Shown: positions 49,771-61,661 of the stretch, piece by piece
Layout of the letters: each line of letters opens with the position of its first letter
Position numbering within the stretch: the stretch's first letter is position 1
Source of the DNA: Stutzerimonas kunmingensis
GTDB taxonomy: Bacteria; Pseudomonadota; Gammaproteobacteria; Pseudomonadales; Pseudomonadaceae
Length of the DNA stretch: 64,000 nt
Assembly (NCBI RefSeq): GCF_021432085.1
Contig: NZ_CP090366.1
Coordinates: 2,542,001 to 2,606,000, forward strand
Direction of reading: 5' to 3'
Position numbers and translations under genes: made by a program
The notes under the pieces: generated by a model
Told to the model about the DNA's origin: nothing
Databases searched by the model: none
What the model saw: the letters and a program-made list of their open reading frames with translations, nothing else

Positions 49771-51215
49771 AGTTCTTCGCCCTTTCCCTGCTCACTTTGG
49801 CACTGAGCGCCTGTGCGGTAGGCCCCGATTACCGGGCACCGCAGCCGGAACCGGCGCGTATCGACAGCGTTTCGGCTGGCGAATACGACCACTCACGCTT
49901 CGAAGCGGCCTGGTGGCAGCAGTTCGACGACCCTACGCTGGACGCCCTGGTCGGCGAAGCCCTGGCCGAGAACCGCGAACTGCGCATCGCCTATGCCCGC
50001 CTACGGGCGGCACGGGCTATTCGCGATGACGTCAGCAATGATCGTCTGCCCACCGTCACCGCGGGCGCCAGCGCCGATATCGGCAAGGCCCAGCAACCCG
50101 GCGTGACCGAACAGCGCGTGAATGCCGAACGCTACGACCTCGGGCTGGACATGGCCTGGGAGCTGGACCTGTTCGGCCGAATCCAGCGCCGCCTGGAATC
50201 CAGCGAGGCGCAGGCTGATGCCGTCGAGGCCGAGCTCTACCAGCTGCAGGTCAGCCTGATTGCCGAGCTGGTGGATGCCTACGGTCAGCTGCGCGGTGCC
50301 CAGCTGCGTGAGCGCATCGCCCGCGACAACCTGGCCAACCAGCGCAATTCCCATGAACTGACCGAACAGCTGCGCGAAGCGGGCGTCGGCAGCGAGCTCG
50401 ACGTTCTGCGCGCCGATGCCCGTCTGGCGGCCACCGAGGCCAGCCTGCCACAACTCAGGGCGCAGCAGGCGCGTGCGCGCAACCGCATCGCCACCCTGCT
50501 CGGCCAGCGCGCCGATCAGCTCAGCGTCGACCTCTCGCCCCGCGAGCTGCCGGCAATCGCCAAGTCGCTACCGATTGGCGATCCCGGCGAGCTGCTGCGC
50601 CGGCGCCCGGACATTCGAGCTGCCGAACGCCAGCTCGCCGCGGCCACTGCCGATGTCGGCGTGGCAACAGCCGATCTGTTTCCGCGCGTGAGCCTGTCGG
50701 GCTTTCTCGGCTTCGTTGCCGGGCGCGGCTCGCAGATCGGTTCCAGCGCGGCGCGGGCCTGGGGCGTGGCGCCGAGCATCAGCTGGGCAGCATTCGACCT
50801 GGGCAGCGTGCGGGCCCGCCTGCGTGGTGCCGAAGCCGACGCCGATGCGGCGCTGGCCAGCTATGAGCAACAGGTATTGCTGGCACTGGAAGAGTCAGAG
50901 AACGCCTTCAGCGACTACGCCAACGCCCAGCAGCGCCTGCTTTCTTTGGTCCGCCAGTCGACAGCCAGCCGCGCCGCCGCGCAGCAGGCGGAGATCCGCT
51001 ATCGCGAAGGCACTGCCGATTTCCTCGTGCTGCTCGATGCCGAGCGCGAGCGCCTGACGGCCGAAGACGCTCAGGCGCAAGCCGAAGTGGAGCTCTATCG
51101 CGGGGTGGTGGCGCTGTACAAGGCCCTTGGCGGTGGCTGGGAAGTCCCTGAGCAGACGCCGCGAACGGCCGCGGCAGAGCAATTGCAGTCCGAGGGAGGT
51201 CGCGCAGAAATGTGA
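49767..51215 (+). CDS. oprN: Outer-membrane efflux factor OprN
   Basis: This 482-residue outer-membrane factor of the OprM family has a lipoprotein signal (FFALSLLTLALSAC) with lipobox cysteine near residue 17, the ACAVGPDYRAP motif, WWQQFDDPTLDALV, and the repeat marks LLRRRPDIRAAERQL and ALGGGWEV at the end. ATG 49767 overlaps the mexF stop (ATGA), with AAGGAGG at 49753-49759 upstream. An alternative frame from 49200 is just an in-frame run through mexF. It completes the MexEF-OprN pump. No recognisable terminator follows within about 150 bases. Confidence 0.93.
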   Translation: MKFFALSLLTLALSACAVGPDYRAPQPEPARIDSVSAGEYDHSRFEAAWWQQFDDPTLDALVGEALAENRELRIAYARLRAARAIRDDVSNDRLPTVTAGASADIGKAQQPGVTEQRVNAERYDLGLDMAWELDLFGRIQRRLESSEAQADAVEAELYQLQVSLIAELVDAYGQLRGAQLRERIARDNLANQRNSHELTEQLREAGVGSELDVLRADARLAATEASLPQLRAQQARARNRIATLLGQRADQLSVDLSPRELPAIAKSLPIGDPGELLRRRPDIRAAERQLAAATADVGVATADLFPRVSLSGFLGFVAGRGSQIGSSAARAWGVAPSISWAAFDLGSVRARLRGAEADADAALASYEQQVLLALEESENAFSDYANAQQRLLSLVRQSTASRAAAQQAEIRYREGTADFLVLLDAERERLTAEDAQAQAEVELYRGVVALYKALGGGWEVPEQTPRTAAAEQLQSEGGRAEM

Positions 51216-51245
51216 CACGGTGCCGCTCCCGCCGGGTTGGTTGGG

Positions 51246-51257
51246 GAAAGCGCTTTC
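51246..51257. promoter_or_regulatory. LacI-family-type operator palindrome upstream of the dctP-like gene
   Basis: GAAAGCGCTTTC is a perfect 12-bp palindrome, 105 bases before the start of the TRAP solute-binding gene. Its A/T arms around a central GCGC resemble LacI/GalR-family operators such as PtxS sites (TGAAACCGGTTTCA). The right arm also takes part in an inverted repeat GCTTTCAG/CTGAAAGC (51252-51259 and 51289-51296). The regulator is unknown and not in the window. Confidence 0.4.
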
Positions 51258-51281
51258 AGTCGTCACCTATCTTTGGCATAA

Positions 51282-52355
<1,074 letters not shown>

Positions 52356-52386
52356 CCGCCGAAAGCGACGCCGCGTAAAACGTGAA

Positions 52387-52416
52387 AGCCCCGCCGATCC
52401 GGCGGGGCTTTTTTTT
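52387..52416 (+). terminator. Intrinsic terminator of the dctP-like gene
   Basis: AGCCCCGCC (52387-52395) and GGCGGGGCT (52401-52409) form a 9-bp stem with a 5-base loop, followed by eight T residues (52409-52416). It is 31 bases past the dctP-like stop. The opposite strand has only three A/T positions behind the stem, so it serves the convergent opmB less well. Confidence 0.92.
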
Positions 52417-52438
52417 GGTGCCGGCTTCGCGGCCGGAA

Positions 52439-53932
52439 TCAGGGCGCGTCCGGCGAGGTCGCAGCCGTCGGTGGCTGGTCCAGCTGCTGGCTATCCCAGC
52501 CACCGCCCAGCGCGGCGATCAGCAGCACGCTGGCGGTCAGCCGATCGCCCAGCAGGGTCAGGTTGGTGCGCTCGTTGTTCAGCGCGGTGGTCTGCACCGT
52601 GGCAACGCTGAGGAAATCGACGGTGCCTGCCCGGTACTGGTTCTCGATCAGACGCAGGGACTCCTGTGCCGCCTCCAGCGCCTCGCGCTGCACAACCGCC
52701 TCCTCTTCCAGCACCCGCAGCTGCACCAGGTAATCCTCCACCTCGCGGAAGCTATCGAGCACGGTCTGCCGGTAAGTGGCCACGGTCTGGTCATAACTGG
52801 CTTCGGCACGCTCCAGTTCGGCCCGCCGGCTGCCGAAGTCCAACAGTGTCAGCGCGAGTTGCGGGCCGAGCGACCAGAAACGGTTGGGCACACTGAACAG
52901 GTCGCTGAAGCTGCTGTTGCGGTAGCCACCGCTCGCCGAAAGCGTCAGGTCCGGGTACCAGGCCGCTTCGGCAACACCGATGTTGGCATTGGCCGCCATG
53001 ACCTGGCGCTCGGCTGATGCGATATCGGGGCGGCGTTCTAGCAGCTGTGACGGCACGGCCAGCGGCACGCCTGGCAACCCGGGGATGTCCTCGCGCACCG
53101 CAATATCCAGCTCCGAGGGCGCAACGCCGATGAGCACGGCGATCGCATGTTCCATCTGCGCCCGCTGCCAGCGCAGGTCGATGGCCTGGGCCTGGGTGCT
53201 CTTGAGCTGCGTCTGCGCCTGGGTGACGTCGGATTTCGGCACGATGCCGGCCCGATACTGGTTCTCGGTCAGGCGCAGCGAGCGTGCGTAAGCCGCGACG
53301 GTCTGGTCGAGTAGGCGTTGATGTTCGTCGATCACCCGCAGCTGCAGGTAGGTCTGCACCAGCTCGGCCTGCAGGCTCAGCCGCACTGCGGCCAAGTCTG
53401 CGGCGCTGGCCTGCATGCTGGCGCGGTTCGCTTCCAGATTGCGCCGCAGTCGGCCCCAGATATCCGCCTCCCAGGACGCACTCAGGCCCGCTTCGTAGCT
53501 TTCGCTGACGCCACTGCCGAACGAGCCGCCGCTGGTGTCCGAGCTACCACTGCCCTGCGCCGAACGGGTCACGCCGGCGCTGCCGGAAAGGATCGGGAAC
53601 AGCTGCGAGCGTGCACCACGTACCAGTGCCCGGGCCTGACGGAACTGCGCCTCGGCCGCGGCCAGGTTCTGATTGTCGACATTCAGCCGGGCGACCAGGG
53701 CATCCAACTCGGCATCGCCATAAAGTCGCCACCACTCGCCACGCTCCAGCACATCGGCCGGCGCCGCGGCTTTCCAGCCTTCGGCCTGTTTGAATTCGGT
53801 AGCCACGGGCAGCTCCGGACGTTGATAGTCCGGCCCCAGGGTACAGGCGCCCAACGACAGGGCCAGCACGGCAGCTGCGAGGGGCCGCAGGGCATGCTTC
53901 AGCGATGAGGGGTTCAGCGACGACGGATTCAT
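52439..53932 (-). CDS. opmB: Outer-membrane efflux factor OpmB
   Basis: This 497-residue OprM-family factor has an N-terminal lipobox in AVLALSLGACTLGPDYQRPELP, then GEWWRLYGDAELDALVARL and two repeats with LLERRPDIASAERQVMAANA and ALGGGWDSQQLD near the end. The N-terminal NPSSLNPSSLKHA is a short duplicated segment, unusual for a signal peptide and possibly upstream of the real start. It overlaps muxC by ATGA and is the last gene of the four-gene mux operon. MuxABC-OpmB is reported to export novobiocin, aztreonam and similar compounds in P. aeruginosa. Confidence 0.9.
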   Translation of the reverse strand: MNPSSLNPSSLKHALRPLAAAVLALSLGACTLGPDYQRPELPVATEFKQAEGWKAAAPADVLERGEWWRLYGDAELDALVARLNVDNQNLAAAEAQFRQARALVRGARSQLFPILSGSAGVTRSAQGSGSSDTSGGSFGSGVSESYEAGLSASWEADIWGRLRRNLEANRASMQASAADLAAVRLSLQAELVQTYLQLRVIDEHQRLLDQTVAAYARSLRLTENQYRAGIVPKSDVTQAQTQLKSTQAQAIDLRWQRAQMEHAIAVLIGVAPSELDIAVREDIPGLPGVPLAVPSQLLERRPDIASAERQVMAANANIGVAEAAWYPDLTLSASGGYRNSSFSDLFSVPNRFWSLGPQLALTLLDFGSRRAELERAEASYDQTVATYRQTVLDSFREVEDYLVQLRVLEEEAVVQREALEAAQESLRLIENQYRAGTVDFLSVATVQTTALNNERTNLTLLGDRLTASVLLIAALGGGWDSQQLDQPPTAATSPDAP

Positions 53933-56900
53933 AGCGGGTTTTCCAGGGCGGCATCGGTGCGAACACCGCGCCAGCTGTTGAAACGATGACGCAGGCGGTC
54001 GAGGTACAGATAGACCACCGGCGTGGTGTAGAGGGTCAGGATCTGGCTCAGCAGCAGACCGCCGATGATGGTCAGACCCAACGGCTGGCGCATCTCGGCG
54101 CCCTCCGCGCCGCCGAGCAGCAGCGGCAGCGCGCCGAGAATGGCAGCCATGGTGGTCATCAGGATCGGCCGGAAACGCAGCAGGCAGGCGCGATGGATCG
54201 AATCGGCGGGCGACAGCCTGTCGTTGCGCTCGAACTGCAGGGCCAGGTCGATCATCAGGATCGCGTTCTTCTTCACCACGCCGATCAGCAGGAACAGCCC
54301 GAGCAGCGAGATCAGGCTGAACTGGTCGCCGGTAAGGATGATCGCCAGCAGCGCGCCGACCCCGGCCGATGGCAGTGTCGAGAGAATGGTCAGCGGATGG
54401 ATGTAGCTTTCGTAGAGGATGCCCAGCACGATGTAGACCAGCAGCAAGGCGCCGAGAATCATCAGTGGCTGGCCTTGCTGGGTGCTCTCGAAGGCGCTGC
54501 CGGTGCCGCCGAGGCGGCCCTGTATCTCACTCGGCATGCCGATAGCGGCGACGGCGCGCTCGATGGCCAGGGTCGCCTGATCGAGGCTGACGTCGGGTGC
54601 GAGGTCGAAATCGATGTTCTCCGCAGCGAACTGCCCGTCGTGGCTGACTCGATCCTCCTCCAGGCTGCGTTCGTAGCGGGCGAAAGCAGCCAGCGGCACG
54701 CGTCGGCCATCCTCGGTGATGATGTGGATCTGCTCCAGCACCTCGGGGTACTGCGCGTAGCTGGGGTCGATCTCCATCACGACCTGGTACTGGTTGAGCG
54801 ATTCGTAGATGGTGGAAATCTGCCGCTGGCTGAAGGCGTTGTTGAGCAGCGTGGTCACCGTACTCATGTCGATGCCCAGACGCTTGGCCGCATCGCGATC
54901 GATCTTCAGGCTGATCTGCTGCGCGCCCTCGCCGTCATTGGCGTCGATGCTGGTCAGTTCCGGCAGCGCCGACAGTGCCTGGGTGACCCGCGGCACCCAG
55001 GTGCGCAGGTCGTTCAGGTCGCTCGCCAGCAGCGTGTAGGAATAGGCCGAGCTGCTCTGCCGGCCACCGCCGAACTGCAGGTCCTGATCGGCCATGAGGA
55101 ACATGCGCCCGCCAGGCACCTTGGGCTGGTTCTTGCGGATGCGCTCGATGACCTTCTGCGCCGAGATCTTCCGCTCGCTCAGCGGTTTGAGGCGCACGAT
55201 CATGAAGGCGTTGTTGATGCCGCCCTGCCCGCCGATGAAGCCCGCCACGCTCTCCACCGCCGGATCCGCCAGCACCGCCTTGCGGAAGACCTCCATCTTC
55301 GGCTGCATGACCTGGAAGGACAGACCGTCATCACCGCGGATAAAGCCGGTCAGCTGGCCGGTGTCCTGCTGTGGCAGGAAGGTCTTGGGCACCTGCACGT
55401 AGAGCACCACGTTCAGCGCGATGGTCGCCAGCAGGCTCAGCAGCGTGATGCGGCGGTGCCGCAGTGCCCAGCTCAGCGAACGGTCGTAGTGACGCAGCAA
55501 CCACTGATGGGCCTGGTGGCTCCAGCGCTGCAGGCGCCCTTCCTGCGCGGGCTGATGCGGTTTGAGCCAGCGCGCGCAGAGCATCGGTGTCAGCGTCAGC
55601 GAAACCAGCAGCGAGACCAGGATCGCCGCCGCCAGGGTGATGGAAAACTCGCGGAACAGCCGCTCGACGATGCCGCCCATGTAGAGGATGGAGACGAATA
55701 CCACCACCAGTGAGAGGTTCATCGACAGCAACGTGAAACCGACTTCGCGGGTGCCGACGTAGGCGGCCTTCAACGGCGGCATGCCGTCGTCGATATGCCG
55801 GGCGATGTTCTCCAGCACCACGATGGCGTCGTCCACCACCAGGCCGGCGGCCAGGATCAGCGCCATCAGCGAGAGGATGTTCAGCGAGAAGCCGAACAGG
55901 TACATCACGGCAAAGGTACCGACCAGCGACACCGGCACCGCCAGCGCCGGGATCAATGCAGTACGCAGGCTGCCGAGAAACAGGAACACCAGCACGATGA
56001 CCAGCGCCACCGCGATCAGCAGCGTGCGTTCGGCCTCGTGCAGCGTGGCGCGGATCACCGGCGAGCGGTCCATGGCGATGTTCAGATCGACGCTGCCGGG
56101 CATGATCGCCTGCAGCGCCGGCAGTTCGCGGCGGATGCCCTCGATGGTTTCGATGATGTTGGCGCCGGCCTGGCGATTGACGATCAGCAGCACGGCCTGC
56201 TCGTTGTTGAAGAAGCCGCTGTTGTAGCGGTCCTCCACCGAATCGCGCACCTTTGCGACATCGCCCAGGCGCAGCGCCGCACCGTCCTGGTAGCGGATGA
56301 TCAGCGGTGTGTAGTCGGCCGCCTCGTGCAGCTGATCGTTGGCACGAACCTGCCAGTGGCGGTCCGCGTCCTCGACCATCCCCTTGGGTCGGCGCACGTT
56401 GCCGTTGGCGATGGTCTGGCGCACTTCGTCCAGCGACACGCCGTACTGCTCCAGCTGCTGCGGCTGCAGTTCGATGCGCACGGCGGGCAGCGAGCTGCCG
56501 CCTACCTGGATCTCGCCGACGCCGGACACCTGCGACAGCTTCTGCGCCAGGATGGTCGAGCCGATGTCGTACAGCTCGGCCTTGTCCAGCACGTCCGAGG
56601 TCAGCGAGAGCACCATGATCGGTGCCTGGGACGGATTGATCTTGCGGTAGGTGGGCATACTGCGCATGCCGCTGGGCAGCAGGTTGCGCGCGGCGTTGAT
56701 GGCCGCCTGCACGTCGCGGGCGGCGCCATTGATCTCGCGGTCCAGGTCGAACTGGATGATGATCCGCGTCGAGCCCTGGCTGCTGCGACTGGTCATCTGG
56801 CTGACGCCGGCGATGCTGCCCAGCGAGCGCTCCAGTGGCGTGGCCACGCTGGAGGCCATGATCTCCGGGCTGGCGCCGGGCAGGCTGGCCTGCACGGTGA

Positions 56901-57033
56901 TTACCGGGAAATCCATGTTCGGCAGCGGCGATACCGGCAGCAGGCCGAAGCTGACGCCACCCAGCAACAGGATCGCCAGACTGAGCAACATGGTCGCCAC
57001 GGGACGGGCGATAAAGGGTGCGGAAAGGTTCAT
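53929..57033 (-). CDS. muxC: RND efflux transporter MuxC (MdtC type)
   Basis: This 1034-residue HAE1-type RND protein has the N-terminus FIARPVATMLLSLAILLLGG, LLPVSPLPNMDFPVITVQAS in the first loop, TM4 aspartates in AAGLVVDDAIVVLENIARH and GVVKKNAILMIDLALQFE near the end. It pairs with MuxB as a heteromeric pump, like E. coli MdtB/MdtC. The first residues (MNLSAPFIARP) follow a weak ribosome site. It overlaps opmB and lies 28 bases downstream of muxB. Confidence 0.92.
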   Translation of the reverse strand: MNLSAPFIARPVATMLLSLAILLLGGVSFGLLPVSPLPNMDFPVITVQASLPGASPEIMASSVATPLERSLGSIAGVSQMTSRSSQGSTRIIIQFDLDREINGAARDVQAAINAARNLLPSGMRSMPTYRKINPSQAPIMVLSLTSDVLDKAELYDIGSTILAQKLSQVSGVGEIQVGGSSLPAVRIELQPQQLEQYGVSLDEVRQTIANGNVRRPKGMVEDADRHWQVRANDQLHEAADYTPLIIRYQDGAALRLGDVAKVRDSVEDRYNSGFFNNEQAVLLIVNRQAGANIIETIEGIRRELPALQAIMPGSVDLNIAMDRSPVIRATLHEAERTLLIAVALVIVLVFLFLGSLRTALIPALAVPVSLVGTFAVMYLFGFSLNILSLMALILAAGLVVDDAIVVLENIARHIDDGMPPLKAAYVGTREVGFTLLSMNLSLVVVFVSILYMGGIVERLFREFSITLAAAILVSLLVSLTLTPMLCARWLKPHQPAQEGRLQRWSHQAHQWLLRHYDRSLSWALRHRRITLLSLLATIALNVVLYVQVPKTFLPQQDTGQLTGFIRGDDGLSFQVMQPKMEVFRKAVLADPAVESVAGFIGGQGGINNAFMIVRLKPLSERKISAQKVIERIRKNQPKVPGGRMFLMADQDLQFGGGRQSSSAYSYTLLASDLNDLRTWVPRVTQALSALPELTSIDANDGEGAQQISLKIDRDAAKRLGIDMSTVTTLLNNAFSQRQISTIYESLNQYQVVMEIDPSYAQYPEVLEQIHIITEDGRRVPLAAFARYERSLEEDRVSHDGQFAAENIDFDLAPDVSLDQATLAIERAVAAIGMPSEIQGRLGGTGSAFESTQQGQPLMILGALLLVYIVLGILYESYIHPLTILSTLPSAGVGALLAIILTGDQFSLISLLGLFLLIGVVKKNAILMIDLALQFERNDRLSPADSIHRACLLRFRPILMTTMAAILGALPLLLGGAEGAEMRQPLGLTIIGGLLLSQILTLYTTPVVYLYLDRLRHRFNSWRGVRTDAALENPL

Positions 57034-57061
57034 ACCCGCCCCCGCACGATCGCAGGCCGGC

Positions 57062-60000
57062 TCACGTTTCAGCCTCCACCAGCGGCTCGCGGCGACGCCC
57101 GAAGCGCTGGCCGAGGCGGTCGAAGAACAGGTAGATCACCGGTGTGGTGAACAGCGTCAGCAGCTGGCTGAGCAGCAGACCGCCGGCCAGCACCAGGCCG
57201 AGCGGCTGGCGCAACTCGGCACCGGAGCCGGATGCCAGCATCAGTGGAATCGCACCGAACAGCGCCGCCAGCGTGGTCATCAGGATCGGCCGGAAACGCA
57301 GCAGCGCCGCGCGATAGATCGCGTCCTGCGGACTCATGCCCTGCTGCCGTTCGGCCTCCAGGGCGAAGTCGATCATCATGATCGCGTTCTTCTTGACGAT
57401 GCCGATCAAGAGGATGATGCCGATGATCGCGATAAGCCCGAGGTCGTTACCGGTCAGCAGCAAGGCTAGCAAGGCACCGACCGCCGCCGAGGGCAGCGTG
57501 GAGAGGATGGTGATCGGGTGGATATAGCTCTCGTAGAGCACGCCGAGCACGATGTACATCGTCACCACCGCGGCGAGGATCAGCAGCAGCGTGCTCGACA
57601 GCGAGGCGCGGAAGGCCTCGGCGGCGCCCTGGAAACGCGTCTGGATACCGGCCGGCAGGCCGATCTCCTGCTCCACCGCTTCGATCACTTCCACCGCCTT
57701 ACCGAGCGACACGCCGCTGGCCAGGTTGAACGACAGGGTCACCGCCGGGAACTGGCCGATATGGTTGATCAGCAAGGGCGCGTTGCGTTGCTCCAGCGTC
57801 GCCAGGCTCGACAATCGCACCGGTGTGCCGCCTTCGCTCTGCACGAATAGTTGCTCCAGCGCCTGCGGGCCGAGGCGGTTGCCCGCCTCTGCCTCCAGCA
57901 CCACGCGGTACTGGCTAGCCTGGGTGAAGATGGTGGAAATCTGCCGTTGGCCGAAGGCGTCGTACAGCGCATCGGTGATATCCGCGACCTGGATGCCCAA
58001 GCGCGCCGCGGCGTCGCGGTCGATGTCCAGATAGATCTGCAGGCCGCTGCTTTGCAGATCGCTGGCCACATCGGTCAGCTCCGGCCGCTCGCGCAGCGCC
58101 TCGACCAACCGCGGCGTCCACTCCTGCAGCAGCTCGCCGTCCGGCGTCTCTAGGCTGAACTGGAATTGCGTGCGGCTGATCCGGTCCTCGATGGACAGAT
58201 CCTGCACCGGCTGCAGGTACAGCTCGATACCTGGCACCTTGGCCAGCTCCGGTCGCAGCCGGTCGATGATCTGGCTGGCAGTCAGGTCTCGCTCGCCGTG
58301 GGGCTTGAGATTGATCAGCAGGCGGCCGCTGTTGAGCGTGACGTTGTCGCCATCCACGCCGATGTAGGACGACAGGCTGTCCACCGCCGGATCGGCAAGA
58401 ATCACCCGCGCCAGTGCCTGCTGGCGCTCGCTCATGGCGCGGAAGGAGATCGACTGCGGCGCCTCGCTGATGCCCTGAATCACGCCGGTGTCCTGCACCG
58501 GGAAGAAGCCCTTGGGCACGGCGAGATAGAGCACGACGGTAAGGCCAAGCGTCGCAACCGCGACCAGAAGGGTCAGCGTCTGGTGGCGCAATACCCAGGT
58601 CAGCCAGCGCGAGTAACCGCCGATCAGCCGCTCGACCCAGTCAGGCTTGGCCTCGGTGGCCGTCTGCGGCTTGAGCAGCTTGGCGCACATCATCGGCGTC
58701 AGCGTCAGCGACACCACCAGCGAGATCAGAATCGCCACCGCCAGGGTGATGGCGAACTCGCGAAACAGCCGGCCGACGACGTCCTGCATGAACAGCAGCG
58801 GGATCAGCACGGCGATCAGCGAGAAGGTCAGCGAGATCAGCGTAAAACCGATCTGCCGTGCGCCCTTGAGCGCGGCGTTGAGCGGTGTCTCGCCCTCCTC
58901 CAGGTGCCGCGCGATGTTCTCCAGCATGACGATGGCATCGTCCACCACGAAGCCGGTGGCAATCGTCAGCGCCATCAAGGTCAGGTTGTTCAGGGAGAAA
59001 CCGCAGACGTACATCACCGCGAAGGTGCCGACCAGTGACAGCGGCACGGCAATTGACGGGATCACCGTGGCCGAGAGCTTCTTGAGAAAGACGAAGGTGA
59101 CCATCACCACCAGGAAGGTGGCGAGCATCAGCTCATGCTGCACATCGGTGACGGCGGCGCGGATGGTCTGGGTACGGTCGGTGAGCACCACCACATCCAG
59201 GCCGGCCGGCATGCTGGCCGTCACTTCCGGCAGCAGCGCCTGGATGCGTTCGACCACGTCGATGACATTGGCACCGGGCTGGCGCTGGACGTTGAGCAGC
59301 ACCGCCTGGCTCTCGTTGGCCCAGGCCGCGAGGCGCTCGTTCTCGGCGCCGTCGATGATGTCGGCGACATCCTTAAGCCGCAGCGCGGCGCCATCCTCAT
59401 AGGTGAGGATCAGCTCGGCATATTCCTCAGGCGTTTTCAGCTGGTCGTTGGCGTCGAGCATCGACACCCGGGTCGGGCCGTCGAAGTTGCCTTTGGGCTG
59501 GTTGACGTTGGAGCTGGTGATCAGCGAGCGCACGTCGGCCAGCGAAAGGCCGTACGCGGCAAGTGCTTCCGGGTTGGTGCGGATACGCACCGCCGGGCGC
59601 TGGCCACCAGCGATACTGACCATGCCGACGCCGTTGATCTGCGCCAGTTTCTGCGCCATGCGCGTGTCGACCAGATCATGCAGTTTGGGCAGCGGCAGCG
59701 ATTCGGACGTCACGGCCAGGGTCAGCACCGGCGTGTCGGCCGGGTTGACCTTGTTGTACACCGGCGGCGCCGGCAGATCGTTGGGCAGCAGGTTGTTCGC
59801 CGCGTTGATCGCGGCCTGCACTTCCTGTTCCGCGACATCCAGCGCCACGTCCAGCGAAAAGCGCAGGGTAATCACCGAGGCGCCGCCGGAACTGGTGGAT
59901 GACAGCTGCTCGAGCCCCGGCATCTGCCCGAACTGGCGTTCCAACGGTGCGGTAACGGCACTGGTCATGACTTCGGGACTGGCGCCAGGGTAAAGCGTCA

Positions 60001-60142
60001 TCACCCGGATTGTCGGGTAGTCCACCTGTGGCAATGCCGCCACTGGCAACAGCTTGTAGGCGATCAGTCCTGCCAGCAGGATTGCGATCATGCTCAGCGT
60101 GGTCGCAACCGGTCGCAGGATGAACAACCGCGAGATGTTCAT
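57062..60142 (-). CDS. muxB: RND efflux transporter MuxB (MdtB type)
   Basis: This 1026-residue RND pump subunit is recognised by [21 protein letters not shown] at the N-terminus, [20 protein letters not shown] in the first loop, TM4 aspartates in [20 protein letters not shown], and [19 protein letters not shown]. The second RND gene of the operon is a true paralogue, not a split gene, as both are full length. It overlaps muxA by ATGA. The MdtBC-type heterotrimer needs two different subunits, so the pair is functional as seen. Confidence 0.92.
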   Translation of the reverse strand: MNISRLFILRPVATTLSMIAILLAGLIAYKLLPVAALPQVDYPTIRVMTLYPGASPEVMTSAVTAPLERQFGQMPGLEQLSSTSSGGASVITLRFSLDVALDVAEQEVQAAINAANNLLPNDLPAPPVYNKVNPADTPVLTLAVTSESLPLPKLHDLVDTRMAQKLAQINGVGMVSIAGGQRPAVRIRTNPEALAAYGLSLADVRSLITSSNVNQPKGNFDGPTRVSMLDANDQLKTPEEYAELILTYEDGAALRLKDVADIIDGAENERLAAWANESQAVLLNVQRQPGANVIDVVERIQALLPEVTASMPAGLDVVVLTDRTQTIRAAVTDVQHELMLATFLVVMVTFVFLKKLSATVIPSIAVPLSLVGTFAVMYVCGFSLNNLTLMALTIATGFVVDDAIVMLENIARHLEEGETPLNAALKGARQIGFTLISLTFSLIAVLIPLLFMQDVVGRLFREFAITLAVAILISLVVSLTLTPMMCAKLLKPQTATEAKPDWVERLIGGYSRWLTWVLRHQTLTLLVAVATLGLTVVLYLAVPKGFFPVQDTGVIQGISEAPQSISFRAMSERQQALARVILADPAVDSLSSYIGVDGDNVTLNSGRLLINLKPHGERDLTASQIIDRLRPELAKVPGIELYLQPVQDLSIEDRISRTQFQFSLETPDGELLQEWTPRLVEALRERPELTDVASDLQSSGLQIYLDIDRDAAARLGIQVADITDALYDAFGQRQISTIFTQASQYRVVLEAEAGNRLGPQALEQLFVQSEGGTPVRLSSLATLEQRNAPLLINHIGQFPAVTLSFNLASGVSLGKAVEVIEAVEQEIGLPAGIQTRFQGAAEAFRASLSSTLLLILAAVVTMYIVLGVLYESYIHPITILSTLPSAAVGALLALLLTGNDLGLIAIIGIILLIGIVKKNAIMMIDFALEAERQQGMSPQDAIYRAALLRFRPILMTTLAALFGAIPLMLASGSGAELRQPLGLVLAGGLLLSQLLTLFTTPVIYLFFDRLGQRFGRRREPLVEAET

Positions 60143-61380
60143 CGCTCTTCGCGCTCCGCAGCCTCACCGCCCCCGAGCACCGGATTTTCCGCAGCCTGCT
60201 CGGCCATGCGCTGGCTGCCGACGACCTCCACTTCAGCGCCATCGCGCAGGCGGTCGGTGCCTTCCATCACCACCCGCTCGCCCACCTTCAAGCCCTTGAG
60301 CACCACCGTGGTCGCGCCGTTGGTAGGCCCGGCCTGCAGCGTCCGCAGTTCCACCTTGTTGTCGTCGCCGACGACATAGGCGAAGGTGCCGCGCGAACCG
60401 AACTGCAGCGCCGCAGACGGAATCAACACGGCGTCACGCAGGGTCTCCACCCGCAGGCGCACGTTGACGAACTGGTTGGGGATCAGCAGCTCTGCTTCAT
60501 TGTCGAAACGCGCCTTCAGGCGCAGCGTGCCGGTAGTCGCATCAATCTGGTTATCAATGCTCTCCAGCACGCCCTCGCCAAACTGGATCTTTTCACCGCG
60601 ATCCCAGATCTGCACTGCAAGCTCATCGCCCTGGCGATAGCGCGTCAGCACCGGCAGCAACTCGCCTTCGGGCAGGGTGAAGCTGATGGACATCGGCTGG
60701 GTCTGGGTAATCACCACCAGCGGCGTGGTGTCGTTGGCAGCTACCAGATTGCCCACATCGAGCTGGCGCAGGCCGACCCGACCATCGATGGGCGAGCGAA
60801 TCTGGGTGAACTCGAGATTCAGGCGCGCCTCGTTGACCGACGCCTGATTGGCGGCCAGCGTGCCCTGGTACTGGCTGACCAGCGCTTCCTGGGTATCCAG
60901 GGTCTGCTTGGCGATGCTGTCATCGGCGTAGAGACCGCGATAACGCTCGAAATCCACCTGCGCGTTCTTCAGCTGCGCGCGGTTCTGCTGCAAGGTGCCC
61001 TCCGCCTGCTGCAGCGCGACCTTGTATGGGCGAGGGTCGATCACCGCCAGCAGATCGCCCTTCTTGACACGCTGCCCCTCCTCGAAACGCAGCTCGACCA
61101 GCTCGCCACCGACCCGGCTGCGCAGATTGACGGTATTCAACGGTGTCACGCTGCCGAGCGCCTTGTTGAAGACCTCGAATTGACCCTGCTCCACCTTGGC
61201 CACGCGCACGGGCACTGGCCCGCCAAACGCGCCGAAGCCCGGACGCCCGCCCGGCCGCTGAGGGGTTTCCTGAGGTGCAGGCCACAGCCACCAGACCAGC
61301 AGCCCGATGGCAGCTACGGCGAGGATGATGAGCAGCCAACGAAGGCTGGAACGCGCGGAAGAAGGATGAGCCACGGTCAT
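60139..61380 (-). CDS. muxA: RND efflux periplasmic adaptor MuxA (MdtA type)
   Basis: This 413-residue membrane fusion protein starts with a single membrane anchor ([20 protein letters not shown]), then a proline-rich segment ([14 protein letters not shown]), a lipoyl half ([21 protein letters not shown]) and a helical hairpin. The other half follows ([21 protein letters not shown]). It has no lipid cysteine, so it is anchored by its helix, as MdtA and MuxA are. ATG 61380 is preferred; the longer frame to 61437 adds 19 residues without signal features. A clear ribosome site is missing. It is the first gene of the muxABC-opmB operon. Confidence 0.9.
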   Translation of the reverse strand: MTVAHPSSARSSLRWLLIILAVAAIGLLVWWLWPAPQETPQRPGGRPGFGAFGGPVPVRVAKVEQGQFEVFNKALGSVTPLNTVNLRSRVGGELVELRFEEGQRVKKGDLLAVIDPRPYKVALQQAEGTLQQNRAQLKNAQVDFERYRGLYADDSIAKQTLDTQEALVSQYQGTLAANQASVNEARLNLEFTQIRSPIDGRVGLRQLDVGNLVAANDTTPLVVITQTQPMSISFTLPEGELLPVLTRYRQGDELAVQIWDRGEKIQFGEGVLESIDNQIDATTGTLRLKARFDNEAELLIPNQFVNVRLRVETLRDAVLIPSAALQFGSRGTFAYVVGDDNKVELRTLQAGPTNGATTVVLKGLKVGERVVMEGTDRLRDGAEVEVVGSQRMAEQAAENPVLGGGEAAEREER

Positions 61381-61661
61381 GAACGGGGTTCGCTTGAAAA
61401 GGAGCGTGAACCATAAGCAGTCGCGAACCGCTCGCAAAGTGCCTTTACGGCATTTTTACGTATCGGCATGTATGAAGAGCCCCAGAGAGGCCGGTACGCG
61501 TCGGAACCATGTGCCGGGTCTTAAGTCTATTTAGCGTTCTTCTCGGGCACCGGGCTGCGAGGGGAAGAGCTGTAAGCAGGCCGTATGGTCTGCCAGCACG
61601 TCGAATCGGACATTGTCGTGTCGCTAACGGGCCATCATCGATGGCCAGCAAGGATCAAGGA

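Noticed and set aside
53986-57150. Long plus-strand open frames (575 and 451 codons) opposite muxC
   Set aside because: They are antisense shadows of muxC, with low-complexity Q/H/R-rich translations and no start signals.
61509-61661. Upstream extension of the MVF flippase to 61509
   Set aside because: The added residues are arginine-rich and not membrane-like; ATG 61662 has AAGGA at seven bases and starts directly with the first span.
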